This document shows, piece after piece, positions 1 to 6,351 of a stretch of DNA of 11,835 bases. The DNA comes from Planctomycetaceae bacterium (GTDB lineage: Bacteria; Planctomycetota; Planctomycetia; Pirellulales; Pirellulaceae): assembly GCA_022614795.1 (NCBI GenBank), contig JAKEHX010000558.1, positions 1 through 11,835 of the forward strand. The letters run 5' to 3'. How positions within the stretch are numbered: the first letter of the stretch is position 1; each line of letters starts with the position of its first letter. The notes beneath the pieces are model-generated. The model was not told the origin of the DNA and searched no databases. It saw nothing but the letters and a program-made list of their open reading frames with translations. The translations under genes and the position numbers were made by a program.

Positions 1-1
1 C

Positions 2-1015
2 CGGGCTCAGCGGAACATCCGCCTGGCCGACTTGGATCTGGCGGAACGGGGACCGTCGGCCCTGCTGCACAACGTTCTCGGCGAAGCGTTTGGGACGCTT
101 GGCGACCACGTCCGTGCGGCCCAGCACTATCGTCGCTCCCTCGACCTGGCCGAGCGAAAATCGCGGGAACATCTCGAGGCGTTCTACGGTCTGTTGACCT
201 GTCTCGAGGGGGTCGCGGCGGACGGTTCCGATCAGCTTTCGCTGGCGATCCTGGCCCTGGAGCAGTTTCCGCTCGACGCTCAGCTGCTCGTGGCGCTGGG
301 GGGCTATTTGCAGAATCTCGGTCAATCGCCGTTCGCCGTCCGCTCGTTCGATCTGGCATTTCGGCACGGCCTGATCGAGCCCCAAGTCTGGCACTTGCCG
401 GAAATCCGCCAGATCGCCGCGTCCAGTGCCGCCGCCGTGCTCGTGCAGTCGCGCGAGCACGATCAGGCCCGCACGTTGCTCGAAGCAGCCGTCACGATCT
501 ATCCGCAGTCGCACAAGCTCGCCCTTCAGCTCATCGACTTGCATGTTCGAAATCTGCGCCGCAACGAGGCCCTCGCCGTGATTGCCGGATTCGCTTCGGC
601 TGCCGATCGCGAGCGGCTCGCCACGGCGGTTCGCGGCGCGTACCTCGCGCAGCAGGGGGACTGGCCTGCCGCCGCCGATCTGTTGCAGGCTGCCATGCTC
701 GACGGCTGCCGCGAGCGGTTCTGCCTCCGCTGGCTGGCCGCGAGCTGGCTCGCCATGGAGCGGCCGCTCGACGCACAGGCGGCCCTTCGCCTCTGGCAAG
801 ACGCCGATCCGCAAAACGAGGAGCTGGCTTCCTTCCAAGAGCAGCTCGCCGATCTGCTCGCCGGCTTGGCCTCCGACGCTGCCGCCGAAGTGCCCGAGCC
901 GATCCGTGTGGACGACGCCGCCCCGGGCGTTACGCCCCCTTCTAAGCGCCAATTGCCGAGCAGTCCTACAATTGGCACCACCAGCCGAGGCAGGTTCGAT
1001 TCGGCAGATTCCTAA
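2..1015 (+). CDS. TPR-repeat protein, 5'-truncated by the window edge
   Basis: The reading frame is open from the first bases (codons in phase with position 2) and ends at TAA 1013-1015, so only the C-terminal 337 residues are here. A TTG at 32 could be read as a start, but the frame continues upstream in the same helical style, so I treat the gene as running off the left edge. The protein is made of Ala/Leu-rich helix pairs with tetratricopeptide spacing, for example LLHNVLGEAFGTLGDH followed by AAQHYRRSLDLAE, and ALGGYLQNLGQ followed by AVRSFDLAF. TPR proteins are protein-protein interaction scaffolds; nothing here names a partner or catalytic domain. The last ~40 residues are Pro/Ser/Thr-rich and lie over two short DNA hairpins (925-937 and 948-976), so the tail may be repeat-derived. 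The TPR assignment is fairly sure, the biological role unknown. Confidence 0.75.
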   Translation, partial: RAQRNIRLADLDLAERGPSALLHNVLGEAFGTLGDHVRAAQHYRRSLDLAERKSREHLEAFYGLLTCLEGVAADGSDQLSLAILALEQFPLDAQLLVALGGYLQNLGQSPFAVRSFDLAFRHGLIEPQVWHLPEIRQIAASSAAAVLVQSREHDQARTLLEAAVTIYPQSHKLALQLIDLHVRNLRRNEALAVIAGFASAADRERLATAVRGAYLAQQGDWPAAADLLQAAMLDGCRERFCLRWLAASWLAMERPLDAQAALRLWQDADPQNEELASFQEQLADLLAGLASDAAAEVPEPIRVDDAAPGVTPPSKRQLPSSPTIGTTSRGRFDSADS

Positions 1016-1070
1016 GCCCCAGAGTCAACTTCGATCAAGTTCGAATTGACACTCCGCCCCTGCGGTATAG

Positions 1071-1172
1071 GGTTGACGTGTACGCGGGCCAGTCCATAGG
1101 CCGCGAACTCAACCAAGGCTTTCTCACCCCCGTGTTGGGCGAGCCTGGCTATTCTGCCAGGCTCGCCTTTTT
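1071..1172 (+). ncRNA. Possible small structured RNA or 3' UTR ending in an intrinsic terminator
   Basis: The bases can fold into nested stems. GGTTGA (1071-1076) pairs with TCAACC (1109-1114). Inside it CGCGGGCC (1083-1090) pairs with GGCCGCG (1099-1105), leaving one bulged G. The terminator hairpin follows about 23 nt later. A TTGACA at 1046-1051 sits upstream, but the best-spaced -10 (TAGGGT, 1068-1073) is weak and overlaps the fold. It does not resemble tRNA, 6S, SRP or tmRNA in the parts I can compare. It could equally be the 3' UTR of the TPR gene. Seen: the pairings. Inferred: that it is a separate RNA. Confidence 0.3.
1138..1172 (+). terminator. Rho-independent terminator
   Basis: A perfect 12-bp GC-rich stem, GGCGAGCCTGGC (1138-1149) against GCCAGGCTCGCC (1156-1167), encloses the 6-nt loop TATTCT and is followed at once by five T. 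This is a textbook intrinsic terminator on the plus strand. It ends transcription from the TPR gene or from a small RNA starting in the spacer, and separates that unit from the acidic-protein gene. Confidence 0.88.
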
Positions 1173-1251
1173 CGTTTCTTGCCTGAGTGTTTCCGCTGAG
1201 ATTCCGGGCTGCTGGGACGCGAACCGACGCCCGGTGTCCTCCGTCCATTCC

Positions 1252-1280
1252 TTGACAAAACGTGCCTGCTCGACTACCTA
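1252..1280 (+). promoter_or_regulatory. Candidate promoter for the acidic-protein gene
   Basis: A perfect -35 consensus TTGACA (1252-1257) lies downstream of the terminator and about 95 nt before the chosen ATG at 1350. At a 17-nt spacing the -10 position reads TACCTA, a poor match, so this is a candidate only. It fits the need for a fresh start of transcription after the terminator. Confidence 0.35.
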
Positions 1281-1349
1281 AAGTTGTTTCGCTGGCAGGT
1301 TTACGTCGATTGTCTGCCAGCCGACGCACGGGTGAAAGACGCCGCTGGC

Positions 1350-1814
1350 ATGAACATTGCTATACCATTGGACGAGGACCTGGAACTGCCATTTCTACCG
1401 GCGCCGGATTGGGCTCAGCCGCCCGAGCCGGACGGTGAAGCTGGTGGCGGTGAAGCTGGTGACAGCGCCGAGCCGTTCATGGTCGCCGCGGCCGATGACG
1501 ATTTGAACGATTTCGACGAAGACGATTTCGACGACGAGTTTGACGACGACTTCGAGGAGGAACTCGAGGACGAATACGAACTGTCGGAGTTTGAAGATGT
1601 CACCGAGGACGATTTAGTCGAAGGGGACGACGACCTCGACACGCTGGGCGGCGACTTCGTCGATGAAGACGCCGAACCCGAGGAGCCCGCCGGAAACGAA
1701 TCCGAAGCCGCGGAAGGCAAAGAAGCCAGCGAGGACAAGTCGGCCAAGGAGGGGAAGAAGAAAGGCAAGTCGTCCAAGTCCAAAAAGGGCGACGAGGACC
1801 TCGACGAGGATTAG
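1350..1814 (+). CDS. Small highly acidic, disordered protein of unknown function
   Basis: The chosen start is ATG 1350, giving 154 residues. A TTG at 1284 in the same frame would add 22 residues, but GGTGAAAG at 1331-1338 offers a plausible if distant ribosome site for the ATG. The N-terminus (MNIAIPLDEDLELPFLPAPDW) looks ordered. Residues ~50-110 are almost entirely Asp/Glu with spaced Phe/Tyr/Leu, giving a repetitive DD-F-DD pattern. The C-terminus is Lys/Ser-rich (KEGKKKGKSSKSKKG) and ends in DEDLDED. There is no signal peptide, membrane segment or enzyme motif. Such charge-segregated chains occur in nucleic-acid mimics, chaperone tails and RNA-polymerase delta-type tails, but no HARE domain or other family domain is visible, so I assign no function. 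ileS follows in the same direction after a repeat. Confidence 0.65.
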   Translation: MNIAIPLDEDLELPFLPAPDWAQPPEPDGEAGGGEAGDSAEPFMVAAADDDLNDFDEDDFDDEFDDDFEEELEDEYELSEFEDVTEDDLVEGDDDLDTLGGDFVDEDAEPEEPAGNESEAAEGKEASEDKSAKEGKKKGKSSKSKKGDEDLDED

Positions 1815-1822
1815 TCATATCA

Positions 1823-1897
1823 GTTCAATGTTCAAGGTTCAAAGTTCAAAGTCGGCACATTCTTCTTAACTTTGAACGTTGAACTCGGAACTTGAAC
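1823..1897. repeat. Inverted heptamer repeat, (TTCAAAG)n / (CTTTGAA)n
   Basis: The left arm (1823-1852) is a run of imperfect 7-nt units such as TTCAAGG and TTCAAAG. The right arm (1869-1897) carries the reverse complement, TTTGAAC with variants. The two can pair into a long imperfect hairpin with a ~16-nt loop. It fills the whole gap between the acidic-protein gene and ileS, ending 4 nt before the ileS ATG, so it also forms the ileS leader. Confidence 0.8.
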
Positions 1898-1901
1898 TCT
1901 T

Positions 1902-4900
1902 ATGTTCCAGCCCGCCTATGCTAGCGCGAATTTTCCCAAGCAGGAAGAGGAGATCCTCCGCTTCTGGAACGAGCGCGGCATTTACGACAAGTCGCTGGCT
2001 GGCCGCGCGGGCGCGCCCAAGTTCGTCTTCTACGAAGGTCCGCCGACCGCCAACGGCATGCCGCACCCCGGTCACTGCCTGACCCGGGCGATCAAGGACC
2101 TCTTCCCGCGCTACAAGACGATGCGCGGCTACCTCTGCGAGCGCAAGGCCGGCTGGGATACGCACGGCCTGCCGGTCGAAGTCGAGGTTTGCAAGGAACT
2201 GGGCATCCACGCCAAGGAAGAAATCGAAGCCTTCGGCGTCGAGGCGTTCATCCACAAGTGTCAGGAATCGGTCTGGCGTTACATGCAGGAGTGGGAACGC
2301 CTGACCGAGCGGATCGGCTTCTGGATCAAGCTCGACGAGGCCTACGTCACCTACCACCAGTCGTACGTCGAGAGCGTCTGGTGGTCGCTGAAAAACCTGT
2401 TCGACCGCGGCCTGTTGTATCAAGGCCACAAGATCGTCTGGTGGTGGGCCCAAGGGGGGACCTCGCTGTCCGCTGGCGAAGTCGGCCTCGGCTACCGCGA
2501 GGTGGCCGATCCGAGTGTGTACGTGCTGTTTCCGCTAGTGGAGGAGGGGAAGGGTTCGGAGTTCAGGGTTCAGGGTTCAGTCGCACCAACCCGAAGCGTC
2601 AGCGAGGAATCCGCGACGCCTTCACTCCTCGTCTGGACCACCACACCCTGGACGCTCCCCAGCAACCAGTTCGCGGCCGTTCATCCTGAACTCGACTATG
2701 CCACCGTGGTCGATAGCGAAACCGGCCAGCGGATCATCATGGCAGCCGCGCTGGTGGAGACGATTGCCGCCAAGGTCAAACGAGAGCTGAATGTTGAATC
2801 GACTTGCAAAGGCAAGGACTTGCTCGGCCGGCGCTACGTGCCGCCGTTTGACTATTACTACAAGGCACAGGGCCACCGAGCGGGCCGACTTAAGTCTGGC
2901 GGCGAGCAGCCAGTTGCGTGGCGCGTCGTCGCGGCCAATTTCGTGACGACCGACAGCGGTTCCGGCGTTGTCCACCAGGCGCCCGCGTTCGGCGAAGTCG
3001 ATTTTCAAGTCCTCGTGGACGAACAGGCTCGCTTTATCGACGGCGAAGGACCGCCGCTCATCAACGCGGTTGGCCCCGACGGCAAATTCACGGCCGAAGC
3101 GGCCGATTACCAGGGCCGCTGGGTCAAGGAATGCGACAAGGACATCACGCGGCGCCTGAAGGAAGAAGGCAAGCTCTACCACCAGGAGCAATACCTCCAC
3201 GAGTATCCCTTCTGCTGGCGGGCCGAGCAGGATCCGCTGATCCAGTACCCGCGCCAGAGCTGGTTCATCAAAACGACGGCGTTCAAGGACGCGATGCTCG
3301 CGAATAACGAGCAAATCAACTGGCTCCCCGAGCACATCAAGCACGGCCGTTTCGGTAACTTCCTCGAATCGAACGTCGACTGGGCCCTCTCGCGCGAACG
3401 CTATTGGGGCACGCCGCTGCCGATCTGGGTCTGCCAGCAGACGGGCAAAATGGAAGCGGTCGCCAGCTATGACGAACTACTAAAAAAGCCCGGCATCCGC
3501 GGAACCGAAGTCTGGGACGCCGCCAAGAAGGCCAAGCCGTCGCTCCCCGATGATCTCCGCGTTCACAAGCCCTACATCGACGCGGTCACGTATGATTCGC
3601 CGTTTGCCGCCGGCGCGCGGATGGAGCGGGTCACCGAGGTCATCGACTGCTGGTACGACAGCGGCGCGATGCCCTTCGCCCAATGGGGCTACCCGCATGC
3701 GGGTGTCAGCAAGTTCGAGGAGCAGTTTCCTGCGGATTTCATCAGCGAGGCGTTGGACCAGACCCGCGGCTGGTTCTACAGCCAGCTCGCGATCTCGACG
3801 ATGCTGTTTGGCGAGAAAATGGAAGGTCAGAGGTCAGAGGGGGTCGGAGGTCAGCAGTCGGCTTCAGCGGACAAAGTACCGAGTACTCAGTACTCAGTAC
3901 TCAGTACTGCTCGCCAAGCTGCTCCTACTCCGCACTCCGCACTCCGCACTCCGCAATCGATTCGCACCCAGTTTCCGCACCCTTTCAAAAACTGCATCGT
4001 CCTCGGCCTGATGCTCGGCGAGGACGGGCAGAAGATGTCCAAGCAAAAGCGAAACTACCGCGAGCCGCGGGAAATCTTCGACAAATACGGCGCCGACGCT
4101 CTGCGATGGTACTTCTTTGCCACCCAACCGCCGTGGACCACGATCCGCTATGCCGAACGGGCCATCAAAGACACAATCCCCGAGTTCATTCTGCGGCTCT
4201 GGAACTGCTATTCGTTCTTCGTCAACTACGCCAATTCGAATGATCGCTTTGAGCCGGAGAAACTCGTTCTTAGCCGGGACCTAACAGGTCCCGGTGCAGC
4301 GGCAATCGGCGCTCCACTGCAACTCAATGCCGCCGACCTCGCGAATTCAAAGGGCTTTCGCCCCGCACGCGAGCGGAGCGAACTCGACCGCTGGATTCTC
4401 AGCGAGCTCAATCGCACGATCGCTGCTGTCGTCGAGCGGATGGATGCCTACGACAACTACGAGGCCTGTAAACGGCTGAACGCCTTCGTCGATGGCCTTT
4501 CAAATTGGTACGTCCGCCGCAGCCGCGATCGTTTCTGGGCCGCGATGGACGCGGCGCATCAGCAGGACAAGCTCGACGCCTACTGGACACTGTACGAATG
4601 CCTGCTCACCACCGCCAAGCTGATCGCCCCGTTTACGCCTTTCGTCGCCGAAGCGATGTGGCGGAACCTGGCGGGCGTGTTTGGCGAGCAGGGATTAGGG
4701 CTAGGGGCTAGGGCTAGTGGTGAGGGCTCCACGCTCCCTGCCCTAGCCCCCAGCCCTAGCCCCTTTGCCGCTGAATCCGTCCACCTCTGTGACTATCCCA
4801 CGCCAGACCTCAAGCAGATCGACGAGACGCTCTCCACGCGAATGGACCTGCTGCGCCAGATCGCTTCCCTCGGCCTCTCGGCCCGCATGGCCAACAAGCT

Positions 4901-5591
4901 CAAGGTCCGCCAGCCGCTGTCGAAGGTCGAAGTGATCCTCTCCGACCAGACGCACCAGGCGTGGCTCGAGGAGCACGACGAGCTATTGCGCGACGAACTG
5001 AACGTAAAAACGATCGAGTACACCAAGGACGCCGACAAATACATCACCTACCAGGTCCAGCCGAACTTCAAGCGCCTCGGCCCGCGGATCGGCAAGCTGC
5101 TGCCGGCGTGCAAGCAGGCCCTGGCCAGCGCCGATGGAGGCAAGTTACTTGCCGAGCTGACCGCGACCGGCAAGGTGGCGCTCGACCTGGCCGGCGAGCG
5201 CGTCGAACTCGATAGTGAAGACATCCAGGTCCGCCTGAACGCAAAGTCCGGCTGGGCCGCCGCTCAAGGCGTCGGCTGCGTCGTGGTCTTGGCCACCGAA
5301 TTGACGCCGGAGCTAGTTGCCGAAGGCCAGGCTCGCGATTTCGTACGGCTCGTGCAGGATCGGCGCAAGGATCTGAATCTCGATTTCACCGACAAGATTG
5401 AAATCGGCATCGTCGGCGCCTCGCCTATGCTCCAGCAAGCCATCGAGCAAAATCGCGATTACATCTGCGGCGAGACGCTGGCGGCGAAGTTGGTATTCGT
5501 TGCCTTGCCCGGCGTGGATCCGATCGAAGTCGAACTCGGCGAAGAGAAGATCGAGCTGTTTGTTCGCAAGGTTGGCGCGAAAAATGGCTAG
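1902..5591 (+). CDS. ileS: Isoleucyl-tRNA synthetase with four repeat-derived insertions
   Basis: This enzyme charges tRNA-Ile with isoleucine using ATP, in the cytoplasm. It has 1229 residues. The class I HIGH motif appears as HPGH (residues 55-58), and KMSKS as KMSKQ (711-715). The CP1 editing domain contains WTTTPWTLPSN (from W245) and GSGVVHQAPAFGEVDF, with H358 and the conserved aspartate D367. The C-terminal part matches the tRNA-binding region, with EGQARDFVR near its end. The overall form is the long, eukaryote-like IleS2 type, usually about 1030-1100 residues. Four segments do not look like IleS: ~216-241, 640-687, ~787-817 and 931-954. They correspond to dispersed-repeat DNA, and removing them gives about 1100 residues. 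The frame stays intact throughout, so the gene appears functional. No clear Shine-Dalgarno is present; GGAA at 1887-1890 is distant and inside a repeat. purN overlaps the 3' end. Confidence 0.96.
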   Translation: MFQPAYASANFPKQEEEILRFWNERGIYDKSLAGRAGAPKFVFYEGPPTANGMPHPGHCLTRAIKDLFPRYKTMRGYLCERKAGWDTHGLPVEVEVCKELGIHAKEEIEAFGVEAFIHKCQESVWRYMQEWERLTERIGFWIKLDEAYVTYHQSYVESVWWSLKNLFDRGLLYQGHKIVWWWAQGGTSLSAGEVGLGYREVADPSVYVLFPLVEEGKGSEFRVQGSVAPTRSVSEESATPSLLVWTTTPWTLPSNQFAAVHPELDYATVVDSETGQRIIMAAALVETIAAKVKRELNVESTCKGKDLLGRRYVPPFDYYYKAQGHRAGRLKSGGEQPVAWRVVAANFVTTDSGSGVVHQAPAFGEVDFQVLVDEQARFIDGEGPPLINAVGPDGKFTAEAADYQGRWVKECDKDITRRLKEEGKLYHQEQYLHEYPFCWRAEQDPLIQYPRQSWFIKTTAFKDAMLANNEQINWLPEHIKHGRFGNFLESNVDWALSRERYWGTPLPIWVCQQTGKMEAVASYDELLKKPGIRGTEVWDAAKKAKPSLPDDLRVHKPYIDAVTYDSPFAAGARMERVTEVIDCWYDSGAMPFAQWGYPHAGVSKFEEQFPADFISEALDQTRGWFYSQLAISTMLFGEKMEGQRSEGVGGQQSASADKVPSTQYSVLSTARQAAPTPHSALRTPQSIRTQFPHPFKNCIVLGLMLGEDGQKMSKQKRNYREPREIFDKYGADALRWYFFATQPPWTTIRYAERAIKDTIPEFILRLWNCYSFFVNYANSNDRFEPEKLVLSRDLTGPGAAAIGAPLQLNAADLANSKGFRPARERSELDRWILSELNRTIAAVVERMDAYDNYEACKRLNAFVDGLSNWYVRRSRDRFWAAMDAAHQQDKLDAYWTLYECLLTTAKLIAPFTPFVAEAMWRNLAGVFGEQGLGLGARASGEGSTLPALAPSPSPFAAESVHLCDYPTPDLKQIDETLSTRMDLLRQIASLGLSARMANKLKVRQPLSKVEVILSDQTHQAWLEEHDELLRDELNVKTIEYTKDADKYITYQVQPNFKRLGPRIGKLLPACKQALASADGGKLLAELTATGKVALDLAGERVELDSEDIQVRLNAKSGWAAAQGVGCVVVLATELTPELVAEGQARDFVRLVQDRRKDLNLDFTDKIEIGIVGASPMLQQAIEQNRDYICGETLAAKLVFVALPGVDPIEVELGEEKIELFVRKVGAKNG
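2553..2609 (+). repeat. Repeat insertion 1 inside ileS: GGGTTCA heptamers plus a second motif
   Basis: Imperfect 7-nt units (GGAGTTCA, GGGTTCA, GGGTTCA; 2553-2580) are followed by the motif AACCCGAAGCGTCAGCGAGG (2588-2607). I recognise the latter style of motif as a dispersed planctomycete intergenic element, from memory and not checked. The segment codes for a Ser/Gly/Glu-rich stretch (residues ~216-241) just before the editing-domain WTTTPWT motif. It keeps the reading frame. Confidence 0.7.
3825..3955 (+). repeat. Repeat insertion 2 inside ileS: three different heptamer arrays
   Basis: Three arrays lie in succession: GGTCAGA units (3825-3854, imperfect), CAGTACT units (3881-3908, four tandem copies of the palindromic AGTACT core), and ACTCCGC units (3927-3955, four exact tandem copies). 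All have a 7-nt period. They code for a low-complexity loop (about residues 640-687) placed just before the PFKN strand that leads to KMSKQ. Confidence 0.8.
4274..4294. repeat. Repeat insertion 3 inside ileS: perfect hairpin
   Basis: CCGGGACCT (4274-4282), loop AAC, AGGTCCCGG (4286-4294) form a perfect 9-bp stem within the coding sequence. The hairpin lies in a non-IleS-like stretch (residues ~787-817) between the YANS and SELDRW segments at the junction of the catalytic and anticodon-binding regions. The exact limits of the inserted DNA are uncertain. Confidence 0.65.
4694..4763. repeat. Repeat insertion 4 inside ileS: palindromic CTAGGGG array
   Basis: The left arm (4694-4717) carries GGGCTAG/GGGGCTAG units. 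The right arm (4741-4763) carries their reverse complement, CCCTAGCCCC. Together they form an imperfect hairpin with a ~23-nt loop. It codes for a Gly/Ala/Ser/Pro stretch (residues 931-954). A 17-nt part of the right arm (4745-4761) recurs exactly at 10282-10298 in an intergenic site. Confidence 0.8.
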
Positions 5592-6207
5592 CTTGCTTCC
5601 CATCGCCGTTCTCATCTCCGGCGGTGGGACGACGCTGCGCAATCTGATTGAACGAGTCGGCGCGGGCTCCTTGCCGGTCGAGATTCGCCTCGTGATCTCC
5701 AGCAATCCGAAAGCTCGCGGCCTGGAATATGCCGCTCAGGCCCAAATTCCCACGCTCGTCGTCGAAAAGAAAAAGTTCGCCACGCCCGAGGCCTTCAGCG
5801 AGGCCATCTTCGGCCCCTGCCGACATGCAAAAGTTCAATACGTCGTCATGGGCGGCTTTCTCAAGCACGTGCTCATTTCTCCCGATTTTGAGAACCGCGT
5901 TGTCAACATCCATCCCGCGCTCATTCCGGCCTTTTGTGGCCACGGGATGTATGGCCTTGCGGTGCATCAGGCAGTGCTCGACTACGGGGCCAAGCTGACC
6001 GGCTGCACGGTCCATTTCGTAGATAACGACTACGACCACGGACCCATCATCTTGCAGCGGGCCGTTGCAGTTCACGACGAGGACACTCCCCAGACCCTCC
6101 AGGCCCGCGTCTTCGAAGCTGAGTGCGATGCCCTGCCAGAGGCGCTCGCCTTGTTGGCGTCCTCTCATGTGGCCGTTTCTGGCCGTCGGGTGACGATCCG
6201 CAGCTAG
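5584..6207 (+). CDS. purN: Phosphoribosylglycinamide formyltransferase (GART)
   Basis: The enzyme transfers a formyl group from 10-formyl-tetrahydrofolate to GAR in the third step of de novo purine synthesis, in the cytosol. The protein has 207 residues, normal for PurN. The N-terminal phosphate-binding loop reads LISGGGTTLRNLI (residues 10-22). The catalytic triad is visible as N108 and H110 in VVNIHPALIPAF, and D151 in VDNDYDHGPII (the E. coli N106/H108/D144 equivalents). The variant GHGMYG follows the IHP motif where many PurN proteins have a shorter GxH turn. ATG 5584 was chosen because it overlaps the last 8 nt of ileS, and longer in-frame starts lie deep inside ileS. Translational coupling to ileS is likely. 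Confidence 0.93.
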   Translation: MASLLPIAVLISGGGTTLRNLIERVGAGSLPVEIRLVISSNPKARGLEYAAQAQIPTLVVEKKKFATPEAFSEAIFGPCRHAKVQYVVMGGFLKHVLISPDFENRVVNIHPALIPAFCGHGMYGLAVHQAVLDYGAKLTGCTVHFVDNDYDHGPIILQRAVAVHDEDTPQTLQARVFEAECDALPEALALLASSHVAVSGRRVTIRS

Positions 6208-6239
6208 GTCGCCTTAAACTTCTGCCATTTAACGACTTG

Positions 6240-6254
6240 CGTCGCATAGCGACG
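6240..6254. repeat. Short perfect hairpin between purN and the regulator gene
   Basis: CGTCGC (6240-6245), loop ATA, GCGACG (6249-6254) form a 6-bp perfect stem downstream of the purN stop. There is no T-run, so it is not a clear intrinsic terminator. It may help end or protect the ileS-purN transcript. Confidence 0.4.
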
Positions 6255-6294
6255 GAATTGCGCCGCGTGTTGATAGATTTCTCTCACCAGGTGC

Positions 6295-6322
6295 TTGTAA
6301 TCTGACATTATTCTTGCATAAT
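6295..6322 (+). promoter_or_regulatory. Likely promoter of the microcompartment operon
   Basis: A -35-like TTGTAA (6295-6300) and a -10-like CATAAT (6317-6322, preceded by TG) are separated by 16 nt. Transcription would start near 6329, leaving a ~23-nt leader before the GTG at 6352. TTGC (6314-6317) and GCAA (6327-6330) flank the start region as a weak inverted repeat that could be part of an operator; this is speculative. This is the only good promoter I see ahead of the operon, which begins with its own regulator. Confidence 0.55.
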
Positions 6323-6351
6323 TGGGGCAACTTACGTGGAGTGTGCTGGCC

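Larger units (their letters stand above)
1016..1349. other. Intergenic region, 334 bases, with RNA-like structure and control signals
   Basis: This spacer between the TPR gene and the acidic-protein gene has no convincing coding frame. It holds a TTGACA (1046-1051) without a good -10 box, a foldable segment (1071-1114), an intrinsic terminator (1138-1172), and a second TTGACA (1252-1257) ahead of the next gene. The remaining sequence (1173-1251) shows nothing I can name. Confidence 0.6.

Noticed and set aside
1071..1114. tRNA or known RNA (6S, SRP, tmRNA) in the 1016-1349 gap
   Set aside because: There is no cloverleaf, T-loop GGTTCGA motif or SRP tetraloop region; only a generic nested stem is present.
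2622..3344. Minus-strand open frame (240 codons) inside ileS
   Set aside because: It is opposite conserved IleS editing-domain sequence and has no family resemblance; explained by GC-rich codon bias.
3825..3955. CRISPR-like array of short repeats
   Set aside because: Units are 7 nt and directly tandem with no spacers; they lie in a coding sequence and no cas genes are present.
3819..3962. Intein or group I/II intron in ileS
   Set aside because: The segment is too short, lacks splicing motifs and is made of simple tandem repeats in frame.
5425..6168. Minus-strand open frame (247 codons) opposite purN and the ileS end
   Set aside because: It is antisense to the PurN catalytic motifs; no domain is seen.
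6322..6351. TTG start at 6322 for the DeoR regulator
   Set aside because: It overlaps the predicted -10 box and lies upstream of the predicted transcription start; GTG 6352 has a properly spaced GGAG.
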